From a virus, in the IMG/VR virus record IMGVR_UViG_3300032236_001054, positions 1-44,793 of that record: a DNA stretch of 44,793 nt; one strand, 5' to 3'. The position numbers and the translations under genes are program-made. This document shows, in pieces, positions 1 to 6,772 of this stretch; positions within the stretch are counted from its first letter, which is position 1, and the number at the start of each line of letters is the position of its first letter. The notes below the pieces were generated by a model that saw only the letters and a list, made by a program, of their open reading frames with translations, did not search any database and was not told the DNA's origin.

Positions 1-65
1 TGTATACTTGGTGGTCTTGAATCCACCGGAAGTATTCTTATAGGTCTGTTTCTGTTTAGTTGCCA
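1..65 (-). CDS. 5' end of a small phage gene running off the window
   Basis: An ATG at 65-63 opens a frame that stays open to the left edge of the window (21 codons visible, beginning MATKQKQTYK). It overlaps the 3' end of the upstream gene by 10 nt, the same tight packing seen in the following genes. The visible part is basic and polar. Too little is present to name a function. Confidence 0.5.
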
Positions 66-232
66 TATAGTCTATTCTTAATGGTTAAAATTTTTCTTCT
101 ACGAGCCTCAGGAAGTTTTCTCATATCCTCTACCCAATTGAGCATATTCACAAGTTTCTCCTGTGAATCTATAGGACCATGCATTTTCACATAGGTCTTA
201 GTATAATACTCAATGTCTTTGGTGGTAATCAT
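56..232 (-). CDS. Small hypothetical phage protein (58 aa)
   Basis: The frame is open further upstream, but the ATG at 232 overlaps the TGA of the preceding membrane-protein gene in an ATGA junction, so I take it as the start (MITTKDIEYYTK). The product is soluble, mixed-charge and Lys/Arg-rich towards its C-terminus. I do not recognise the family. Translational coupling with the gene upstream is likely. Confidence 0.6.
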   Translation of the reverse strand: MITTKDIEYYTKTYVKMHGPIDSQEKLVNMLNWVEDMRKLPEARRRKILTIKNRLYGN

Positions 233-396
233 GAAATATGGGCACCAGATTTCCACCAGTAGTAGCCTGCAAGTGACATGAAATAAAGCACTACAAAGAT
301 TAATGCCCTTGCACGCCACATGGTTGCTGCAAAGAACATACCGAGCATAAAAGAGAAAAGGTTCAGTGAATCTACACCGACCAGTAGGATGTTCAT
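229..396 (-). CDS. Small membrane protein (55 aa)
   Basis: A 55-codon frame starts at ATG 396, overlapping the TGA of the upstream gene (ATGA), and ends in another ATGA overlap with the next gene at 232. The protein (MNILLVGVDSLNLF...) has two hydrophobic stretches, about residues 10-25 and 31-47, separated by a WRAR turn, so it is probably a two-pass inner-membrane protein. Overlapping junctions at both ends argue it is real. Function unknown. Confidence 0.65.
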   Translation of the reverse strand: MNILLVGVDSLNLFSFMLGMFFAATMWRARALIFVVLYFMSLAGYYWWKSGAHIS

Positions 397-824
397 GGCT
401 TATCCTGTTGCTTTCTAATCAATTGTGTTTGGTTATCGGGAGTAACAAATAATCTTGCAGCAATAATCTTATTATCTGTTGCAAAGTCAGTTCGTTGAGT
501 AAATTCAATATACTTACCAGCCAATAACTTGTGTGCTAGTTCCAAGGCCAATTCATGCTTAATCTTATCTTTGTCAATAATATTATCTTCAAGTAGACTA
601 CTACCAATAGACATTTGAACCGCTACCATTTCACCACGAACGGTCTGTAGTGTTGAATCATAACCAATATTTTGGTCACTCAACCAACCAGAAGGTGAAA
701 GGCCATTATGTGGATTATAAGGAGCACCAATAGCACCACTAATTGTGATACTACCAGGGTATGTCTGTTGTAGTTTTTCAATTTGTGTGTCAGTCAATGT
801 TAGACCTGATATACCTTGGCTCAT
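393..824 (-). CDS. Conserved-looking hypothetical phage protein (143 aa)
   Basis: The longest frame begins at 833, but the ATG at 824 has a GAGAGGA Shine-Dalgarno sequence at good spacing and overlaps the TGA of the upstream gene (ATGA), so 824 is preferred. The N-terminal half is Gly/Ser/Pro-rich with a WLSDQNIGYD segment. The C-terminal half is helical and charged (KHELALELAHKLLAGKYIEF). No signal peptide, membrane segment or catalytic motif is evident, and I do not recognise the family. Confidence 0.7.
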   Translation of the reverse strand: MSQGISGLTLTDTQIEKLQQTYPGSITISGAIGAPYNPHNGLSPSGWLSDQNIGYDSTLQTVRGEMVAVQMSIGSSLLEDNIIDKDKIKHELALELAHKLLAGKYIEFTQRTDFATDNKIIAARLFVTPDNQTQLIRKQQDKP

Positions 825-1480
825 ATTTTCCATCCTCTCTCTTTATATTTTGCTACACGGTGACTAGAAGGTTCTATGGTCAAGTGCTGACGAACCAATC
901 TCTTACTCTTGATAAGTCTCCATTGTTCCATCGAAATATACAACCGGTCACTGTGTAGGTCATAGTAGGGCATACAATGAATGAAATCAAATGCCCTACG
1001 TGCCCACTCATAATCCGAAAGTGTTATCAATTGCATTCGGTTCTTGAGAGTAATTGCATTAGGTGATTCATGGAAACCAGTTGCATCAAAGACACCACCA
1101 TATTCTGGACCAGTATCATCCATGATAATATCTTTGGCCTCATCTCTGAGAATAGTGGCCAACGGATGAATGTCTTTGGAATCTCTGCACCAAAAGTCAT
1201 AGTCCTTTACGTTTTCTCCATGGTATAAGGACGATATGGAACCTCCAGAGAGAATCAGTTGTATTGACATTTGTTCTCGGACACCAAAACGAAAATCAGT
1301 AAACAACCTAAAAACTGCTTGTCTGACCTTTAACTTGAGTTCTTTGCATTCCTCTTGGAATAACTGAGACTCTGGTTTGTTTTTTTCTAGGGCTTCTTTG
1401 AGACGGTCTAGGTTGCTCAATTGGTCAAAGGGTGTTCTGGTCACCAAGGGTTTATGCGGTGTATGCGGAATTACTTGCAT
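821..1480 (-). CDS. Nucleotidyltransferase-fold protein (219 aa)
   Basis: The protein carries LSGGSISSLY followed about a dozen residues later by KDYDFW (residues about 78-97). A glycine-serine turn followed by an acidic D-x-D pair is the hallmark of the polymerase-beta-like nucleotidyltransferase superfamily. The third carboxylate is not obvious. The N-terminal 60 residues are charged and helical. It lies between groES and small phage genes in an overlapping run. Possible roles are tRNA or nucleic-acid modification. The fold call is an inference from a short motif, and the substrate is unknown. Confidence 0.6.
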   Translation of the reverse strand: MQVIPHTPHKPLVTRTPFDQLSNLDRLKEALEKNKPESQLFQEECKELKLKVRQAVFRLFTDFRFGVREQMSIQLILSGGSISSLYHGENVKDYDFWCRDSKDIHPLATILRDEAKDIIMDDTGPEYGGVFDATGFHESPNAITLKNRMQLITLSDYEWARRAFDFIHCMPYYDLHSDRLYISMEQWRLIKSKRLVRQHLTIEPSSHRVAKYKERGWKI

Positions 1481-1566
1481 GTGCAGTTACGCCCTTGGTT
1501 ACAGTTACCGGTACAGGAGCCTTCGGAAACCTTGGAAAACCAATAATTAATCCTCGAAAACAGCAA
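1471..1566 (-). CDS. Cys-rich mini-protein with TTG start (31 aa)
   Basis: A frame from TTG 1566 (inside the 3' end of groES) to TAA 1471 (inside the 5' end of the next gene) encodes a 31-residue peptide whose C-terminus reads SCTGNCNQGRNCTCK, with four cysteines in 12 residues. I recall short phage proteins ending in a C-x-G-x-C-N-Q-G-R-x-C-x-C pattern, which is why I trust it. An AAGAAG purine run lies a few nt upstream of the TTG. The four Cys could bind a metal. The start codon is uncertain; the reading frame is more secure. Confidence 0.6.
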   Translation of the reverse strand: MLFSRINYWFSKVSEGSCTGNCNQGRNCTCK

Positions 1567-1807
1567 TGATATCTTCTTCTTTAATAATGTAAAACTCATC
1601 TTGATCCACCTTTGATTTGGTCGCCTTATTCCAGTTTGCTAGTATAACATCTCCAGGTTTTACGTCAACCACATCCGTACCAACCGCTAGAACTTTGCCG
1701 CGATTTGCTTCGGATGGGTCTGCACTGGACAGGACAATACCACTTGCTGTGGTGGTTTCTTTTTGGATCAACTCAATGATAACTCGGTCTTTTAGTGGTG
1801 TAATCAT
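1547..1807 (-). CDS. groES: GroES-like co-chaperonin (T4 gp31 analogue)
   Basis: At 86 aa it has the usual GroES length and layout: N-terminal PLKDRVIIEL, mobile-loop region TTTASGIVL (about residues 19-27), the GKVLAVG strand and the C-terminal EEDIIAVFE strand. It should cap host GroEL, as T4 gp31 does during capsid protein folding. It is closer to bacterial GroES than to gp31 in length and motifs. It is transcribed leftward from the intergenic region at 1808-1882, divergently from the small plus-strand gene. Confidence 0.93.
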   Translation of the reverse strand: MITPLKDRVIIELIQKETTTASGIVLSSADPSEANRGKVLAVGTDVVDVKPGDVILANWNKATKSKVDQDEFYIIKEEDIIAVFED

Positions 1808-1845
1808 AATTTACTTTCTTTTTTGTGCGTTGCAACATAAGTTAG

Positions 1846-1853
1846 TATAAATA
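1846..1853 (+). promoter_or_regulatory. T4-type late promoter box TATAAATA
   Basis: An exact TATAAATA octamer lies 29 nt upstream of the ATG at 1883, matching the T4 late-promoter consensus recognised by gp55-type sigma factors. It sits inside a near-perfect palindrome (TTAGTATAAATACTAA, 1842-1857), so a regulatory role on both strands is possible. Confidence 0.65.
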
Positions 1854-1882
1854 CTAATATCGTTACTACTAGGGTGGATAAA

Positions 1883-2044
1883 ATGTTTAATAAAATTGTT
1901 AATTTCTTCAAAAACTTATTTGATGCAAATACTTATAGCAAAGGTCTTGAAAGATTCATTGCTTCTAAAGGTGTTCAAAGTGCCGCTGAAGTTGATTATT
2001 GGGTTCGCCAGTATGAGAAAAAAGGCGTTGCGCCTTGGTTCTAA
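1883..2044 (+). CDS. Small plus-strand phage protein (53 aa)
   Basis: ATG 1883 to TAA 2042-2044 encodes a 53-aa protein with an amphipathic N-terminus (MFNKIVNFFKNLF) and a charged middle (LERFIASKGVQS, VDYWVRQYEKKG). It resembles small bacterial and phage proteins of the DUF3563 type in having a short segment of about 27 residues before the V-x-x-W/L-x-R pattern, but I am not certain. A GGTGG Shine-Dalgarno-like run lies upstream, and a TATAAATA late box precedes it. Its stop overlaps the stop of the convergent epimerase gene. Confidence 0.65.
   Translation: MFNKIVNFFKNLFDANTYSKGLERFIASKGVQSAAEVDYWVRQYEKKGVAPWF
2017..2036 (-). terminator. Rho-independent terminator after the epimerase gene
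   Basis: Read on the minus strand just past the TAG at 2041: AAGGCG-CAA-CGCCTT followed by TTTT. This is a 6-bp stem with a 3-nt loop and a T-run, as expected for an intrinsic terminator. It lies inside the last codons of the plus-strand 53-aa gene. Confidence 0.65.
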
Positions 2045-2865
2045 ATTGATAACATCTGTTCATAGGTGTAATTTCTTTCCATATAAGGTGATGGATTGGG
2101 CAAGTAACATGCCTTTAAATCACCTTGTCTTCTCGGTTTCTCAATTACTTCAAAGTCTACTGAGTTTGTCTTCTTAAAAGTGTCGATAATCTCACGGACT
2201 GTTCTAGTATCACCGTAGGCCAGGTTCTCAATATTATTTGCTGGATTATCGATTGCTCGAATAATTGCCAAACAAATATCATTTACATGTACATACTCAC
2301 GTACACAAGTACCATCTTTGGTATCATAATCTGTACCATATAAGTTAAACTGTTTCGTTTGTACTGCTTTCTTCAAATTGTAAAATAGTCCGTCTCCATT
2401 AGTTGGATTAAATCCGTCTTGACCTATTACATTATAGAACCTAAAGATGGTGGAATCAATACTGTTGTTGGCACAGTATTGTTGAACGCATTGTTCTGCC
2501 ATCAATTTGGAATGACCGTATGGACTGGTTGGGTTACTGGCTGCACCAGTTGAAGCAAGAATAAAATGTTCATATTGCAAAAACCTTAATGCATTGATTG
2601 TACCATTGACATTGGTTTCATAATATGAAATTGGACTCTTAACCGATTCACCAACTTTCACCAAAGCGGCCAAATGAATGACTGCATCCCAAGTCACATC
2701 ACCAATACCTGGTCGGGAGGCTAATGTGGATGGGACAGTAACGTCTGACTGGTGACCTTTTATATCAAAACCTTGGATATTAATATCCCTACGGACTTCT
2801 TTGATAATTTTTTTAAGGTGACTTCCGATATATCCCATGTCACCAGTAATCAATACATTTTTCAT
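2041..2865 (-). CDS. NAD-dependent sugar-nucleotide epimerase/dehydratase (GalE-like, SDR)
   Basis: The 274-aa protein has the extended-SDR signature: GDMGYIGSH dinucleotide-binding loop at residues 8-16, the HLAALVKVGES segment and the catalytic YGHSK (Y-x-x-x-K). Family members interconvert or dehydrate UDP/GDP/dTDP sugars. It is about 50 residues shorter than cellular GalE, and the substrate cannot be read from sequence. It may feed the glycosyltransferase cassette at 23.9-28.5 kb. It begins in an ATGA overlap with the 65-aa gene upstream and ends at TAG just before a terminator. Confidence 0.88.
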   Translation of the reverse strand: MKNVLITGDMGYIGSHLKKIIKEVRRDINIQGFDIKGHQSDVTVPSTLASRPGIGDVTWDAVIHLAALVKVGESVKSPISYYETNVNGTINALRFLQYEHFILASTGAASNPTSPYGHSKLMAEQCVQQYCANNSIDSTIFRFYNVIGQDGFNPTNGDGLFYNLKKAVQTKQFNLYGTDYDTKDGTCVREYVHVNDICLAIIRAIDNPANNIENLAYGDTRTVREIIDTFKKTNSVDFEVIEKPRRQGDLKACYLPNPSPYMERNYTYEQMLSI

Positions 2866-3059
2866 TCTTTTAATAAAATTGAATCACCAATATTAACGTA
2901 GCTTTCGGCCAATCTCTTGGCTTCGTTTACGTTAGTGGAAATGGTTTCATGCATCCAAGTACCGTTTGAAAAGAAGACAACGGTATATGTACCATCATCT
3001 TCTCTAATGACTTCGGTTCTTTTATTTCTGTGGCTATACATCATTATAATTTCGCTCAT
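2862..3059 (-). CDS. Small hypothetical phage protein (65 aa)
   Basis: Starts at ATG 3059 behind an AAGGA Shine-Dalgarno and ends in an ATGA overlap with the epimerase start. The sequence alternates short beta-type segments (TEVIREDD, TYTVVFFSNG) with a helical tail (EAKRLAESYVNIG). It is probably a small alpha/beta protein. No recognised domain. Confidence 0.7.
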   Translation of the reverse strand: MSEIIMMYSHRNKRTEVIREDDGTYTVVFFSNGTWMHETISTNVNEAKRLAESYVNIGDSILLKE

Positions 3060-3067
3060 AATAATCC

Positions 3068-5212
3068 TTAAGCAATCAATCCAATAAAGCGGTTCAATAC
3101 CACTCGATTGGCTTTACGGTTGTTATTGTATTTGGAGAAAGCAGATACAAAACCACGGGTTGTTGCATTTTCTTTCACTTCAAATTCTGCATCATCATCT
3201 GTTTCCAGACCTTCTGCATATAGTAGGTAGTATTCATCATAACCTTCAGAAGTTACGACTTGGTACTTATTACTGCGGAATTTCTTCTTGAATTCATCCT
3301 GTTCAGCAGTGGTTTCAGCATCAGAAAAGTGGTGCATTTGATAACCAAAATCACGACCAGAAAGAACATAGAAACCAACCACATGTGCATTGGTACGAGC
3401 CTTCAACAGTTTGATATAAGCAGCAGTCAATTCACGACTGTAACCATCTTCAACATATTCTTCATGTTTAGTTACGGGGTCACGAATAACATAAGTTGTA
3501 TTACCTTGTCGAGTTGTATAACGACCAGTGGAATCATATGAATACAATGATTTTTGGCCATCACCATCGGTCAAGAATACAGTATTCACAATTTGCAAAC
3601 GATTGTCTTTACGGAACTTAGGAACAATTTCCATAGCGGCAACAACAGCCTCATTCAATGGAGTACCAGAAAGACCGAACCAGTCAGGTTTGACACAGTA
3701 ACGGTTATGGAAAGCCAACAAAGCGGAAGCGGCATATGAATACTCACTTGCAGACATACGGCTAGACAACAAATTCATCAAAGAGAATTCACCCAATACC
3801 ATGTCATCTTTCTTAGGATGAACACGGGCATTCTTGTCGTATGCTTGTGTGAAAGCATAAACATCATAAGGAATATTAACTTTCTTACAGAACATAACCA
3901 GATTCAACAATTGACGAATGGTGTTGTCAATGTGAGTGTGCATTGAACCAGACCAGTCAATGAACATAACCAAACCATGAGACTTACCGTTAGGTACAAC
4001 CGAAATCTTCTTGAAGATATCTTCACTAAAACCATAAGAATAGATTTTAGACATATTCAATTCACCAGTTTTTGCTACGGATGCACGTTTCATTTGATCC
4101 GCATTCTTACGCAGTTCAAATTCTTTTACCAAGTAACCAACAACTTTCTTCGATTCTTCACGCAACTTTTGATAGGCCTTTTTATCGGCACCATTGCGAC
4201 CATCAGGCAATTCATAACCACCGTTGACCCATTTGGCATGGTCAACTTTGGTTTGCACATCCAAACGATAACGATTCCACAATAGTTTATGGTCAACAAT
4301 AATTTCGTCAAGATTCAACTTGGGAACATTGCCGTATGCATATTTACGACCATCATTTGAGAACAATTTGTGTTCATTTCTGCGGAACGCTTCATCAGTA
4401 TGTGAAACAGGTTTATTTGTGTTTGCTCCGGCATGACCAGAAGCACCTTTTACATCACCTTGGTTGCTTTGATTGTCATCTGATCCATCCGAATTTGAAC
4501 CATCAGATTCATCATTATTTGTTGACTCTTTTCCGTCAGCTTTTTGTTCAGTTTTTGAACCACGACCAACATTTTCTTCAGTTGAGTCGGATTCCATTTC
4601 ATTTCCGTCTTCGTCATACACATATTCTTCAGTATTTGGACGGCTAGCCTGTTTTTTTTCTTCTTCCGTCATGTTGTCACAGATTTTTTTAGCGACACGG
4701 ATGACATCATCATAGGTTACAGTGCTTTCCACTTCATCCAAAATGAGTTTTTCTTCATCGGAAAACAAAATACCAAGGTCAACACCGCCTTTGCAATACA
4801 AATTGATGCGGTCAATGAAGTTTAATTTGTTTAGGTCTTCGCCTTTGGTGCCAAAAAAGTCTTTTTCAAGCAAATCCTTGTATGCACGAATGAAGGACTG
4901 ACGCAAACCAGGATATTTTGACTTGATTTTGCGCTCGATGCGAGAATCTTCAACAACATTTAGTACAGACATAGACATTTTTTCATCAAATGCCTTTTTG
5001 AGACCGTCCAGGGGAGTAAAAAGTGCATGGCCAACTTCATGACCGATGAAAAGGTCGTATTGGTCGTTGGTAATGTCTTTGTTTAGAACAGGAATAGTCA
5101 AAACACGATTCTGTACATCAAAGGATGCAGTAGAAACGTTGCGTTGTTCGATATGCAGATTTTCGGTGGCCATGAGTTTGGCCAAAAGTGACTTGGATTG
5201 TGTTAAAAGCAT
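3068..5212 (-). CDS. Zincin plus von Willebrand A domain protein (CobT-like, 714 aa)
   Basis: The N-terminal domain has HEVGH at residues 58-62 (HExxH zinc motif) and NVVEDSRIE about 25 residues later, a gluzincin-like third-ligand arrangement. An acidic, low-complexity Ser/Asp/Asn linker occupies about 195-275. The C-terminal half carries FIDWSGSMH (about residues 415-423), the D-x-S-x-S metal site of a VWA domain, then SGTPLNEA and LTDGDG. CobT and related VWA partners of MoxR/CobS-type AAA+ ATPases share this layout, so it may work with an AAA+ protein, none of which is in this window. It has its own sigma-70-like promoter at 5238-5265. The real substrate is unknown. Confidence 0.82.
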   Translation of the reverse strand: MLLTQSKSLLAKLMATENLHIEQRNVSTASFDVQNRVLTIPVLNKDITNDQYDLFIGHEVGHALFTPLDGLKKAFDEKMSMSVLNVVEDSRIERKIKSKYPGLRQSFIRAYKDLLEKDFFGTKGEDLNKLNFIDRINLYCKGGVDLGILFSDEEKLILDEVESTVTYDDVIRVAKKICDNMTEEEKKQASRPNTEEYVYDEDGNEMESDSTEENVGRGSKTEQKADGKESTNNDESDGSNSDGSDDNQSNQGDVKGASGHAGANTNKPVSHTDEAFRRNEHKLFSNDGRKYAYGNVPKLNLDEIIVDHKLLWNRYRLDVQTKVDHAKWVNGGYELPDGRNGADKKAYQKLREESKKVVGYLVKEFELRKNADQMKRASVAKTGELNMSKIYSYGFSEDIFKKISVVPNGKSHGLVMFIDWSGSMHTHIDNTIRQLLNLVMFCKKVNIPYDVYAFTQAYDKNARVHPKKDDMVLGEFSLMNLLSSRMSASEYSYAASALLAFHNRYCVKPDWFGLSGTPLNEAVVAAMEIVPKFRKDNRLQIVNTVFLTDGDGQKSLYSYDSTGRYTTRQGNTTYVIRDPVTKHEEYVEDGYSRELTAAYIKLLKARTNAHVVGFYVLSGRDFGYQMHHFSDAETTAEQDEFKKKFRSNKYQVVTSEGYDEYYLLYAEGLETDDDAEFEVKENATTRGFVSAFSKYNNNRKANRVVLNRFIGLIA

Positions 5213-5237
5213 GATAAGTCCTAATGAATATGTATCT

Positions 5238-5265
5238 ATTATACAATAATTCTAGGTTTTGTCAA
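5238..5265 (-). promoter_or_regulatory. Sigma-70-like (early-type) promoter for the VWA gene
   Basis: On the minus strand TTGACA (5265-5260), a 16-nt spacer and TATAAT (5243-5238) are both perfect consensus hexamers. The predicted start is about 5231, 20 nt before the ATG at 5212. Host RNA polymerase should use it directly. A 16-nt palindrome lies 5 nt upstream of the -35 box. Confidence 0.85.
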
Positions 5266-5270
5266 GTGGT

Positions 5271-5286
5271 GTTGTATTTTTACAAC
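5271..5286. repeat. 16-nt palindrome upstream of early promoter (copy 1)
   Basis: GTTGTATTTTTACAAC, an inverted repeat ending 5 nt upstream of the -35 box of the promoter at 5238-5265. Nearly the same 16-mer occurs at 5704-5719 and 6139-6154. Candidate operator or UP-element-like site. Confidence 0.6.
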
Positions 5287-5471
5287 TAAATTTCAGTAAT
5301 GTAGAGACAACCGTCTTTTACTTCAAGGTTTAATTTAGTTCCTTCTACCCATCCAGTAATTTCAATCAGTTCTGGAGGAAAAGTCAGAATTCCATCGCCG
5401 GATCCGTCAGGAGCATCTTCAATAATTGCTGGCCAAGAACGGTCATTCATATTGATGTTTAAGTTTGTCAT
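5286..5471 (-). CDS. AbrB/MazE-like small protein (61 aa)
   Basis: The frame can be read from a TTG at 5492, but ATG 5471 is the more ordinary start. The C-terminal half (GILTFPPELIEITGWVEG then KLNLEVKDGCLYI) has the spacing of a swapped-hairpin AbrB/SpoVT domain: hydrophobic PxELxxxxGW, a glycine, then a beta strand ending in GCLYI. Such proteins bind DNA or act as antitoxins, but no toxin gene is evident beside it. It overlaps the next gene upstream by 29 nt and ends with TAG within the palindrome before the promoter. Confidence 0.6.
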   Translation of the reverse strand: MTNLNINMNDRSWPAIIEDAPDGSGDGILTFPPELIEITGWVEGTKLNLEVKDGCLYITEI

Positions 5472-5598
5472 AATTTTCTTGGTCCTGCTCAAATTGAGTC
5501 AAATTGGCCCACATTTTAGTAACTTCAATTAGTGATTTTACTGCTTCTTGGTCAACTTTGAGTGTTTCCGGCTTACGGTCATCATTTTGTATTTGCAT
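5443..5598 (-). CDS. Small hypothetical protein (51 aa)
   Basis: ATG 5598 to TGA 5443. The product (MQIQNDDRKPETLKVDQ...) is a charged, probably helical peptide with a WANLTQFEQDQENYDKL coiled-coil-like segment. It begins 4 nt after the stop of the 44-aa gene and overlaps the AbrB-like gene. Both overlapping frames look plausible; this one fits the tight packing of the operon. Confidence 0.55.
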   Translation of the reverse strand: MQIQNDDRKPETLKVDQEAVKSLIEVTKMWANLTQFEQDQENYDKLKHQYE

Positions 5599-5602
5599 AT
5601 AA

Positions 5603-5737
5603 TCAATTTTCCAAACTTTTTGTTGGATGTTTCAGTTTACGTGAATATTTTGCAGCATTTTTGTGTGCTTGCACTGGTTTAATAGGTGTTCGACACACCG
5701 GACGTTGTAATTTTACAACAAATTTAGTATTTTTCAT
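5603..5737 (-). CDS. Small basic hypothetical protein (44 aa)
   Basis: ATG 5737 overlaps the TAA of the upstream gene (TAATG) and the frame ends at TGA 5603. The 44-aa product is strongly basic (many Lys/Arg, AKYSRKLKHPTK), consistent with binding nucleic acid, but it has no recognised domain. Its codons 7-12 overlap the second copy of the 16-nt palindrome. Confidence 0.6.
   Translation of the reverse strand: MKNTKFVVKLQRPVCRTPIKPVQAHKNAAKYSRKLKHPTKSLEN
5704..5719. repeat. 16-nt palindrome (copy 2, inside a small gene)
   Basis: GTTGTAATTTTACAAC, a perfect inverted repeat and near-identical to the copies at 5271 and 6139. No convincing -35/-10 pair follows it on the minus strand, unlike the other two. 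Confidence 0.5.
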
Positions 5738-6081
5738 TATCGCCTCATGCTTGAAATGTCTTTTGCTTCTTCATCAGTAAAAACTGGCACGGCATTAGAC
5801 TTATGCATAGTAGCAATGCCTTTTACCTTTGTTCCTGTGTAAATTTTTGGCGGTGCCTTAGTGGCAACACCAAGTCCTGTATCCAAAGATTCGATTTTAC
5901 GAGTTTCTCGAACATAAACGCCAGTAACCACTGGACTCTTGATTGTAGGACGCTGAGTAAATTTACTCAATGATTTAGGTTTCATATCCTCAATGGATTT
6001 TAACCATGCATCATATTGTGCCTGTTGAGCCTTAGGTACTTTGCGTTTTTTAGATTTGGGAACGTTACTGTGAATAAACAT
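5737..6081 (-). CDS. Basic phage protein of unknown function (114 aa)
   Basis: A longer frame begins at 6096, but ATG 6081 is preceded by GGAGATTTT, so it is the better start. It lies only about 16 nt after the predicted transcription start, so the longer version would be nearly leaderless. The N-terminus is highly basic (SKKRKVPKAQQAQYDAWLKS). The rest is Lys/Thr/Pro-rich with a VVTGVYVRETRKI strand. I recall similar proteins in other T4-like phages but no function. It is the first gene behind the promoter at 6104-6131. Confidence 0.72.
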   Translation of the reverse strand: MFIHSNVPKSKKRKVPKAQQAQYDAWLKSIEDMKPKSLSKFTQRPTIKSPVVTGVYVRETRKIESLDTGLGVATKAPPKIYTGTKVKGIATMHKSNAVPVFTDEEAKDISSMRR

Positions 6082-6103
6082 AAAATCTCCATACAAGTCT
6101 TGT

Positions 6104-6131
6104 ATTATACAGAGATTTTAGGATTTGTCAA
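6104..6131 (-). promoter_or_regulatory. Sigma-70-like (early-type) promoter
   Basis: Minus-strand TTGACA (6131-6126), 16-nt spacer, TATAAT (6109-6104). Perfect hexamers with the same spacer as the promoter at 5238. It drives the block of small genes leftward from 6081. A palindrome copy lies 7 nt upstream of the -35 box. Confidence 0.85.
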
Positions 6132-6138
6132 GCAGAGT

Positions 6139-6154
6139 GTTGCTTTTTTACAAC
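6139..6154. repeat. 16-nt palindrome upstream of early promoter (copy 3)
   Basis: GTTGCTTTTTTACAAC, 14 of 16 positions identical to copy 1 and in the same place relative to a TTGACA box. It supports a shared upstream control element. Confidence 0.55.
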
Positions 6155-6155
6155 A

Positions 6156-6335
6156 TCATTTTCGGTATCGTTTGGCGTCCGAATAGTAGTCGGATTCATA
6201 GGCATCAAAATACTTTGATTGTTTTTTTGATTCTCTTTGTTTGTCTCGCTGTTTACGGTCATATGTATTTGTTTTAAATGCATATTCATCGTTGTAGTCC
6301 CTTTCTTTGCGAAACTTAGCTACATTTTTGGACAC
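6156..6335 (-). CDS. Small charged hypothetical protein, GTG start (59 aa)
   Basis: GTG 6335 is preceded by TAAGGAG at good spacing, and the frame runs to TGA 6156. The product is almost entirely charged and aromatic (KFRKERDYNDEYAF, KQSKYFDAYESDYYSD), with no membrane segment. It ends just upstream of the palindrome and promoter that serve the next gene. Unknown family. Confidence 0.68.
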   Translation of the reverse strand: MSKNVAKFRKERDYNDEYAFKTNTYDRKQRDKQRESKKQSKYFDAYESDYYSDAKRYRK

Positions 6336-6349
6336 TTACTAACTCCTTA

Positions 6350-6772
6350 TTATGGTAACATTCCTGGGAATGCTTCTTTAACAAATTTATAATCTAGGCC
6401 TTTTACACCCAAGTCTTTATTGAAAATACCAATAACAACTTCGGCCTCTCTAGGTTCCAAATTCTGGAGATATTCAACCAGTAATTGGTTACGTTTTTGT
6501 GGTGTGAGTTTTTCAGCGGTTGGATCACCTTTACGGAACATATAGAGTTTCCGAATCTCGGTGGTCAATTGAGCATATCCCATTCCGGCAGGAATATCTT
6601 TGATTTGATAACCTGGTGGAACTTCGTGGTGCAACCATTCATATTGAGGATGAAATGCTAATTCCAAAACTTGTGTCATCACTTTGGAAACATTTCTCTG
6701 CAATATTGCTAATCGTTCTTTTTTATTTTTGGCTAATTCAAATTCGTCAAAAACTTCATACATATTCTTCAT
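6350..6772 (-). CDS. Conserved T4-like phage protein, DUF6433-like (140 aa)
   Basis: The layout (charged helical N-terminus, KNKKERLAILQRN, then LQNLEPREAEVVIGIFNKDLG and a C-terminal YKFVKEAFPGML) matches a conserved hypothetical family in T4-like cyanophages that I recall as DUF6433. The closing K-x-V-x-E-A-F-P-G motif is the strongest feature. Function is unknown. It starts in a TAATG overlap with the RNase H stop, so the two are translationally coupled, and it may act in replication. Confidence 0.72.
   Translation of the reverse strand: MKNMYEVFDEFELAKNKKERLAILQRNVSKVMTQVLELAFHPQYEWLHHEVPPGYQIKDIPAGMGYAQLTTEIRKLYMFRKGDPTAEKLTPQKRNQLLVEYLQNLEPREAEVVIGIFNKDLGVKGLDYKFVKEAFPGMLP

Noticed and set aside
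3260-4715. Several plus-strand frames opposite the VWA gene
   Set aside because: All are antisense shadows without ribosome-binding sites.
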